A DNA stretch of 10,936 nt, from the NCBI GenBank assembly GCA_913062745.1, contig CAJXXJ010000068.1, forward strand, positions 1 to 10,936, written 5' to 3'. The DNA is from an uncultured Phaeodactylibacter sp. GTDB taxonomy: Bacteria > Bacteroidota > Bacteroidia > Chitinophagales > Saprospiraceae. The notes below the pieces were generated by a model, which saw only the letters and a list, made by a program, of their open reading frames with translations, did not search any database and was not told where the DNA came from. The position numbers were made by a program, and so were the translations under genes. Of this stretch, positions 6,357-10,936 are shown one piece after another. Each line of letters begins with the position of its first letter. Position 1 is the stretch's first letter.

Positions 6357-7916
6357 TTATAAGCCATCGAGTTGTTCGGCCAAGGCCTTCCTGTCCTCCG
6401 GTCCCGCAGCGTGGGCATGGACGACCTCACCATCTACCAATATCAGATAACGGGGCAGTTTAATTGCTGCGCCATTGTAAAACCGGTCGAACAGCCATTC
6501 TTTCAACCGGCTTCCGGCCAGAACGTGCCGCCCGCCGAGGCGGTAGCGGTCAATTGTCTCTACCCACTGACTGTAGGAGCGGTCTGGGTCGTCGATGGAG
6601 ATGTAGAGCCGGCTAAAGCCGCGGGCATCGAGCAGGCTGTCGGTAGGGGCGTTGTGGGCGAAGGCCTGCAGGCAGGGGCGGCACCAGGTCGCCCAGATGT
6701 CTACATAGTATTTACCGATATTCAGATCGACACCCTTGTGTACGAAGGTGAAGTCGGTCATGGTGCCCGCATCATCGATAATACTGGGTTTCCAGCCGCG
6801 GTAGTGCGGGGCGGGCGGGGGTGGATCGGGCGTCTGGTCCAGCTGAGCGTAGCGGGCGGGGTTCTCCTGCCGTTCTGCCCGTATTGCTGAAAGGTATCGG
6901 CTGGCTGGGTACTGTGTTTTAAAATACGCCAGTACCGGTTCCCGCGTACCGTCGAATTCCGGGCCGATCAGCGAGGAGTAGGAAAAATGCAGGTAGCGGG
7001 CGAGCAAATACTCCCGCAGCGTGTCGTTGGGTTCCCAAAGCGTGGAAGCATATTTTGCCGGGATGTGGTAAGCCTGCCCACCGGCTTCCACCATGGTATC
7101 TGGCAGTTCCGCATAATCCTCCAGCTGCAGCGCCCGGAGCCGCTCGTAGCGCAGGCGGCTAATGCGCCGGAAGGCATAGGCTGCATCCCGAAAAGGGGAG
7201 TCCTCAGCCGGCTTTCCGTACTGGATAAGCTGTTCGGCAAGCCGGTCTCTTCTTGCCGGTGCCAGCCCCTGGCCAAATTTTCCCCACCGCTTATCGTGCA
7301 AATCGCTGATCAGGCTCTGGCAGATATATTCCCGGAAGTGCGCACTTACTATCCTGTGAAAAGCGGTATCGATCTCATTCCTGAGCAGCAAACTGTCGTA
7401 AGGTAGAAGGATGGATTCAATTTTGGCAATAATGGTATCTCGCAAATTTGGGAGTGTGGGCTGAAGGTCATAAAACTGCTGCAAAAACCGGATCGGAGGA
7501 GAAAACTGCCGGTCGAAAGCTGCCCGGGCTTCGTAGCCCGCCGCGTTGGGGCCTTGCGCCCTCATTTTAAGCTCCCGGCTGCCAGGGATATACTGAAAAT
7601 CCAGTTGGATGCTATCGCCGGGATAAAGGTAAAAGGTGTGGTACTGCCTGGGTTGGGGGGCGTACTCCTGCGGCAACCCGATAGTTACCGCCCGCATCTT
7701 TTCAGCCGGAAGGCTCAGTCGGAAGGACTGCTTTTTCAACAAAAGCGTATCGTAAGCTCGGGGCAGCTCGAATTCGCCTGCATTGGTGTAGAGAATCTTT
7801 TGAAAGGGATAGTCGGCGGGCATCTGCCCAATAATGGTGATCTGAGCCAATAAACTTCGGTAAGAGAGCACGGACAGAAAGGCGAGTATCAGTAATGGGA
7901 GATGTAGTTTTTTCAT
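6357..7916 (-). CDS. Periplasmic TlpA-like thiol-disulfide oxidoreductase
   Basis: I start at ATG 7916-7914 (519 residues), because it begins a proper signal peptide (MKKLHLPLLILAFLSVLSY, cleavage after LLAQ). The frame is open 21 codons further upstream, but that would place the signal peptide internally. Residues about 25-110 form a beta-rich domain of the DUF4369-like kind that precedes TlpA domains in Bacteroidota. A helical middle region of about 250 residues follows. The C-terminal thioredoxin-like domain has the active site WATWCRPC (C412, C415) and a LPRYL cis-proline loop (P488). It probably reduces or exchanges disulfides in envelope proteins; its partner is unknown. A near-consensus minus-strand -7 box (TATTTTTA, 7944-7937) lies 20 bases before the ATG. 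Confidence 0.87.
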   Translation of the reverse strand: MKKLHLPLLILAFLSVLSYRSLLAQITIIGQMPADYPFQKILYTNAGEFELPRAYDTLLLKKQSFRLSLPAEKMRAVTIGLPQEYAPQPRQYHTFYLYPGDSIQLDFQYIPGSRELKMRAQGPNAAGYEARAAFDRQFSPPIRFLQQFYDLQPTLPNLRDTIIAKIESILLPYDSLLLRNEIDTAFHRIVSAHFREYICQSLISDLHDKRWGKFGQGLAPARRDRLAEQLIQYGKPAEDSPFRDAAYAFRRISRLRYERLRALQLEDYAELPDTMVEAGGQAYHIPAKYASTLWEPNDTLREYLLARYLHFSYSSLIGPEFDGTREPVLAYFKTQYPASRYLSAIRAERQENPARYAQLDQTPDPPPPAPHYRGWKPSIIDDAGTMTDFTFVHKGVDLNIGKYYVDIWATWCRPCLQAFAHNAPTDSLLDARGFSRLYISIDDPDRSYSQWVETIDRYRLGGRHVLAGSRLKEWLFDRFYNGAAIKLPRYLILVDGEVVHAHAAGPEDRKALAEQLDGL

Positions 7917-8115
7917 AATAGTGAAGGTTTCTGCTCTAAAAATACGGAAAACTTGTAGAGTACCTGTAAAGTAAGCCACGGCGAATTCCGTACTGCCGGG
8001 AACTTTTTTGTCCTCCTGGCCGGTAGAAAAAGGGGTAACTTCACCAGGGTTTGCCCTGATGGAAGTGAGGGAGGAGTTGGGAGGTAAATCTCGGGTAGTA
8101 GCGGCATTAATTTCT

Positions 8116-8123
8116 TATCTTTG
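8116..8123 (+). promoter_or_regulatory. -7 box immediately before the AAA-ATPase-like gene
   Basis: TATCTTTG is an exact match to TAnnTTTG and ends only 5 bases before the ATG at 8129. If used, transcription would begin at or within a few bases of the start codon, giving a leaderless or near-leaderless mRNA. No TTG sits at the normal -33 distance. Confidence 0.45.
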
Positions 8124-8128
8124 AACGT

Positions 8129-9208
8129 ATGAAGTATCCAATTGGCATACAGGATTTTCGGGAGCTGCGCGAAGGCGGCTATGTTTATGTGGATAAGACA
8201 GCCGGTATTTATGAGGTTATTACGCAAGGCGTTTATAATCTATTTTATCGGCCTTTGGGCTTCGGTAAGAGCCTGATGATGTCAACGATAAAAGAGCTTT
8301 ACAGTGGTAACCGTGAACTGTTTAAAGGGTTATGGATAGAGGATCAATGGGATTGGGAGCAAATGCGGCGACCAGTTATTTTGCTGAAATTTGCAGATTT
8401 CAGTTATGGAAACAAAGATATCAAGACTGCTATACGAGAAGGTATTGAGGCGATTAGCCGGGATTTAGGCATTGAAGCCAGCCAAAGCTCTTTCTTTTAT
8501 TTGCTTAACGACTTGGTGGAAGCAACCTACGAGAAGTATGGCAAAAAAGTAGTCTTACTGGTTGATGACTATGACAAACCAATAATTGATCATCTTGACG
8601 AGCCCGAACTTGCTGAAGCCAACCAAGCTGCTATTTTGGAGCTATTTTCTTTTGTCAAAGATTCCGGTTCTTATTTTGAAATGGTGTTTTTCACAGGAAC
8701 TACCTTTCTCAACAGGAACAACGTGTTCTCATCGTCTCTGAATAATTTACTAGACCTTTCCTTTTCCAAAAATACCCACCACCTGATCGGTTTTACACAG
8801 AAGGAATTAGAGCATTATTTTGAAAAACCTCTTGAAGCCGAGGATAAAGAAAAAGTCCGGCGATGGTACAACGGCTATTCCTGGGGTCATAAAGAAAAGC
8901 TTTACAATCCTTATTCAATCCTACGCTTTTTGGAAAGTGGTGGAGTATATCGAAGTTTTTGGTCTGAGAGGAAACTACCATTTCCGCTGATAAAGGAAAT
9001 GGGCAAGCGGAGGCTTGATGAGCATGTACCGTTTGAAGTTTCTCAAATGATGTTGTCAGCATTTGAGATTACACGATTGGATCCGATCCCCTTGCTTTTT
9101 CAAACCGGTTGCCTGACCATTGCTGAATACAACTCGGACGACTTTTTGTATACGCTTGATTACCCCAATACAGATGTTCAACAGGCGATTAAACAAAGCC
9201 TTATTTGA
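8129..9208 (+). CDS. AAA-ATPase-like protein lacking its C-terminal nuclease domain
   Basis: The product has 359 residues; relatives with an AAA-ATPase-like domain plus a DUF1703 PD-(D/E)XK nuclease domain usually exceed 500. The N-terminus is canonical (MKYPIGIQDFRELREGGYVYVDKT). The P-loop region reads RPLGFGKSL (41-49) where the family usually has RPRRFGKSL. Walker B is LLVDDYDKPI (143-152), with Asp147 replacing the usual Glu. FFTGTTF (187-193), NNLLDL, GFTQKEL and RWYNGYSW (245-252) follow the family order. The protein stops just after LLFQTGCLTI and YPNTDV, where the linker to the nuclease begins. No nuclease remnant is found in any frame before the next gene. The gene is markedly AT-richer than its neighbours, suggesting acquisition. 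It may be a decaying copy or an ATPase-only variant; these families are abundant in Bacteroidota and their function is not firmly known. Confidence 0.85.
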   Translation: MKYPIGIQDFRELREGGYVYVDKTAGIYEVITQGVYNLFYRPLGFGKSLMMSTIKELYSGNRELFKGLWIEDQWDWEQMRRPVILLKFADFSYGNKDIKTAIREGIEAISRDLGIEASQSSFFYLLNDLVEATYEKYGKKVVLLVDDYDKPIIDHLDEPELAEANQAAILELFSFVKDSGSYFEMVFFTGTTFLNRNNVFSSSLNNLLDLSFSKNTHHLIGFTQKELEHYFEKPLEAEDKEKVRRWYNGYSWGHKEKLYNPYSILRFLESGGVYRSFWSERKLPFPLIKEMGKRRLDEHVPFEVSQMMLSAFEITRLDPIPLLFQTGCLTIAEYNSDDFLYTLDYPNTDVQQAIKQSLI

Positions 9209-9365
9209 GCTTGCTTGGCCTGAGGAAACATCGTTCACTTTATAGAAGTAACATTATATTACCAAGCTCCTTAGAATAAACTTCCAAAGCTAACTGAAGA
9301 GGGCATCTTTCCCCAATAGTGTCTAAATGGAAAGTAATTGTCAGGGGCACTGCTGGGTTATGAAA
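9209..9365. other. Convergent spacer, no feature found
   Basis: These 157 bases separate the convergent ATPase-like and OmpA-like genes. They are AT-rich. All plus-strand frames close quickly and none continues the ATPase-like protein into a nuclease. I see no strong terminator hairpin; only a 6-bp GCTTGG/CCAAGC pair with a 43-base loop. Confidence 0.5.
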
Positions 9366-10936
9366 TCACTCAAAATCACGCAAACGGCTCAATCCCAGCT
9401 CCTGCCGCCATTCATTGACCCGGGCAGCCTCTTCCACAGGGAAATAGGTGGGGACTGAAGTGCTCGTGTTCATCTGCGTGGCGTACCGCTGTGGCCAGCC
9501 TCGGATCACCTGTAGCCGGTCGTAAAGTGTAGCATAGTAAAGCCAGGGAGCTTCTCCTGCCAGGCAGCTCCTTTTGAGGAGGGGGACGAAGTGGGCGATG
9601 GTTGCTTCCTCCATCGTGTGGCTGATGAGTAAGAACACCGCTTTGGCCTGCCGCTCTCCGATGTCGGAGGTACGCGGCCAGGAGGTAGTGTCGATCAACC
9701 TTAACAAGTGTTCATAGTGCAGGCGGTCAAGCTCCTGCATTTGCTCGTCGCCAGGCGGTGGGAAGTTGACATCCCAAAAGGACACCCCTTCATCTACTTT
9801 GGGGAGGTAGACGGCTAGGTTTTCGACATAGTACTTTAGGGTGCGGTACCGTTGATCCTCCGCCCAGAGAGAGTCGATCAGGAAAGATTGCGCTGGCTGG
9901 GAGAATTCGGCGTAGCTTTTTCGGACCTTTTGCTCAAGCAGTTGCCAGCCCGCTTTTTCCCGTAAGGGAAGCATGCGAGGGTCGAATAGCAATAGGATTT
10001 TGGAAGTCTGCGGGGTCAGGTTGAGCCATTTGCTGAGCGTTTGGAGGGCAAGTTTGTGGTCCTCAAGCTGAACGGCTTCCAGCGCGTGTCGGTAAACCAG
10101 CATGGGGAGTTCGAAATTAGTTTGCCGGATTTCCCCCCGCCGGTTCTGTCGGCGCCCTGATTCGGTAACGTTCGAGCTTTGGTGCCTTTGATCGCCTTCC
10201 GGAACGGTAAGGAATCGCAGGACGGGAATGCGGTGTATCGTTTTTAAATACTCCAGGACACTCGTAATCCGGGCGCGGGATAACGCCTGATGACGGCTTC
10301 CGATGCTGTCCGTGTGGCCGCTGACTAGGAAGGTCGCTTCGGGGTGCTTCCTCGCCCAGTCTGCAAACTGATCGAGCTTAAGCCGGGCTCCCGGACCCAG
10401 CGTGCTGTCACCGGAAGCAAAATAGCATTGTACGGTTTCCATTTGGGGCATCTCAACCCGCTCCTCCCAGTCCGGTGGATGGCAGAATACCGTAACACTA
10501 TCGGTTGGTTGCGCATCTACTGCTTTGACAGACAGATCGTCCACATAGAACTTTTGGTGAAACTCAGATCGGTGCACCCTCGGCCAGTCTGCTGTGCGGA
10601 AAACGCCAAGTGCCAGATAGGATAGTTCACAAACAGGCCGAATCCGCCAGCTGACCCGGTACCATTGGTTATAGATGACCGTATCTACCAGGAAACCGGC
10701 AGACCGCAACATGCCGCTATTGGAATTATAGACAGGCTTTGGGTAGAGCGCCAGTCCAATTTGGTGGGGCATGTCAAGGTCGCCTGATTGAGTAGGAATG
10801 TAGAGCTGGAAAGCCAACTCATACACTTTGCCTACCTGTAGTGTTTCCGTAAAAGATTGGCCTAGTGGTCTGTCAAGTGTTAATTTATGGGTTGAGTGGG
10901 AGCGAATTTTGAGGCTAATCAAGGCGGATGTTCCCG
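9366..10936 (-). CDS. OmpA-family protein with N-terminal beta-sandwich and DUF6624-like C-terminus, 5' end missing
   Basis: The frame is open to the right edge (about 522 residues visible), so the start lies outside; the TTG at 10922 is not a real start. The first visible 135 residues are a jelly-roll-like domain of the type preceding OmpA domains in Bacteroidota (LQVGKVYELAFQLYI, QWYRVSWRI, FYVDDLSV). An OmpA-like peptidoglycan-binding domain follows at about 165-266 counted from TTG 10922 (FLVSGHTDSIGS, LSRARITSVLEYL, ESGRRQNRRGEI). After about 150 unassigned helical residues, the last 98 resemble DUF6624 (ISHTMEEATIAHFVPLLKR, DRLQVIRGWPQRYATQ, YFPVEEAARVNEWR, LGL). It is probably an envelope protein tethered to peptidoglycan. 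The fusion of the last two parts is unusual to me. Confidence 0.85.
   Translation of the reverse strand, partial: GTSALISLKIRSHSTHKLTLDRPLGQSFTETLQVGKVYELAFQLYIPTQSGDLDMPHQIGLALYPKPVYNSNSGMLRSAGFLVDTVIYNQWYRVSWRIRPVCELSYLALGVFRTADWPRVHRSEFHQKFYVDDLSVKAVDAQPTDSVTVFCHPPDWEERVEMPQMETVQCYFASGDSTLGPGARLKLDQFADWARKHPEATFLVSGHTDSIGSRHQALSRARITSVLEYLKTIHRIPVLRFLTVPEGDQRHQSSNVTESGRRQNRRGEIRQTNFELPMLVYRHALEAVQLEDHKLALQTLSKWLNLTPQTSKILLLFDPRMLPLREKAGWQLLEQKVRKSYAEFSQPAQSFLIDSLWAEDQRYRTLKYYVENLAVYLPKVDEGVSFWDVNFPPPGDEQMQELDRLHYEHLLRLIDTTSWPRTSDIGERQAKAVFLLISHTMEEATIAHFVPLLKRSCLAGEAPWLYYATLYDRLQVIRGWPQRYATQMNTSTSVPTYFPVEEAARVNEWRQELGLSRLRDFE

Noticed and set aside
8045..8058. CAGGG-TTTG-CCCTG hairpin in the spacer before the ATPase-like gene
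   Set aside because: Five-bp stem without other support; too weak to call an operator or terminator.

Overview
The window reads as chromosome from a member of the Bacteroidota, probably a Saprospiria/Lewinella-like lineage. The supporting signs are two secreted proteins with type IX secretion (T9SS) C-terminal sorting domains, TAnnTTTG-type -7 boxes upstream of several genes, no clear Shine-Dalgarno sequences, a SusD-era style lipoprotein/beta-barrel gene, a TlpA-like periplasmic oxidoreductase and an OmpA-family protein with an N-terminal beta-sandwich. The lineage is inferred from family content, not from a marker gene.

Layout. (1) 1-720, minus: a calcineurin-like phosphoesterase whose 3' end lies outside the window. 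(2) 721-1109: a divergent spacer rich in inverted repeats. (3) 1110-3663, plus: a Cys-rich PKD protein with a T9SS tail, a second T9SS-tail protein overlapping it by 13 bp, and a small secreted protein with a YbjN/CesT-like pattern. (4) 3664-4014: a convergent spacer almost filled by a 249-bp composite palindrome with imperfect terminal inverted repeats and several internal hairpins. (5) 4015-5754, minus: a lipoprotein with beta-barrel character followed by an arginase. (6) 5914-6354, plus: a DUF4385 protein, tail to tail with a TlpA-like protein (6357-7916, minus). (7) 8129-9208, plus: a shortened AAA-ATPase-like gene without its usual nuclease domain. (8) 9366-10936, minus: an OmpA/DUF6624-like fusion running off the right edge.

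The main discovery candidate is at 1110-1178. Five tandem copies of a 10-bp unit sit inside the signal-peptide coding region of the first T9SS protein. With five copies, the only good ATG runs into a stop after 22 codons. With four copies it would read straight into the rest of the protein behind a normal signal peptide. This has the form of a slipped-strand ON/OFF switch for a cell-surface protein, caught here in the OFF state. The overlapping second T9SS gene could be affected through translational coupling.

Other points: the multi-hairpin element at 3671-3919 looks like a non-autonomous mobile or extragenic repeat, and it also holds a plausible terminator. Most other genes are ordinary accessory and housekeeping functions.
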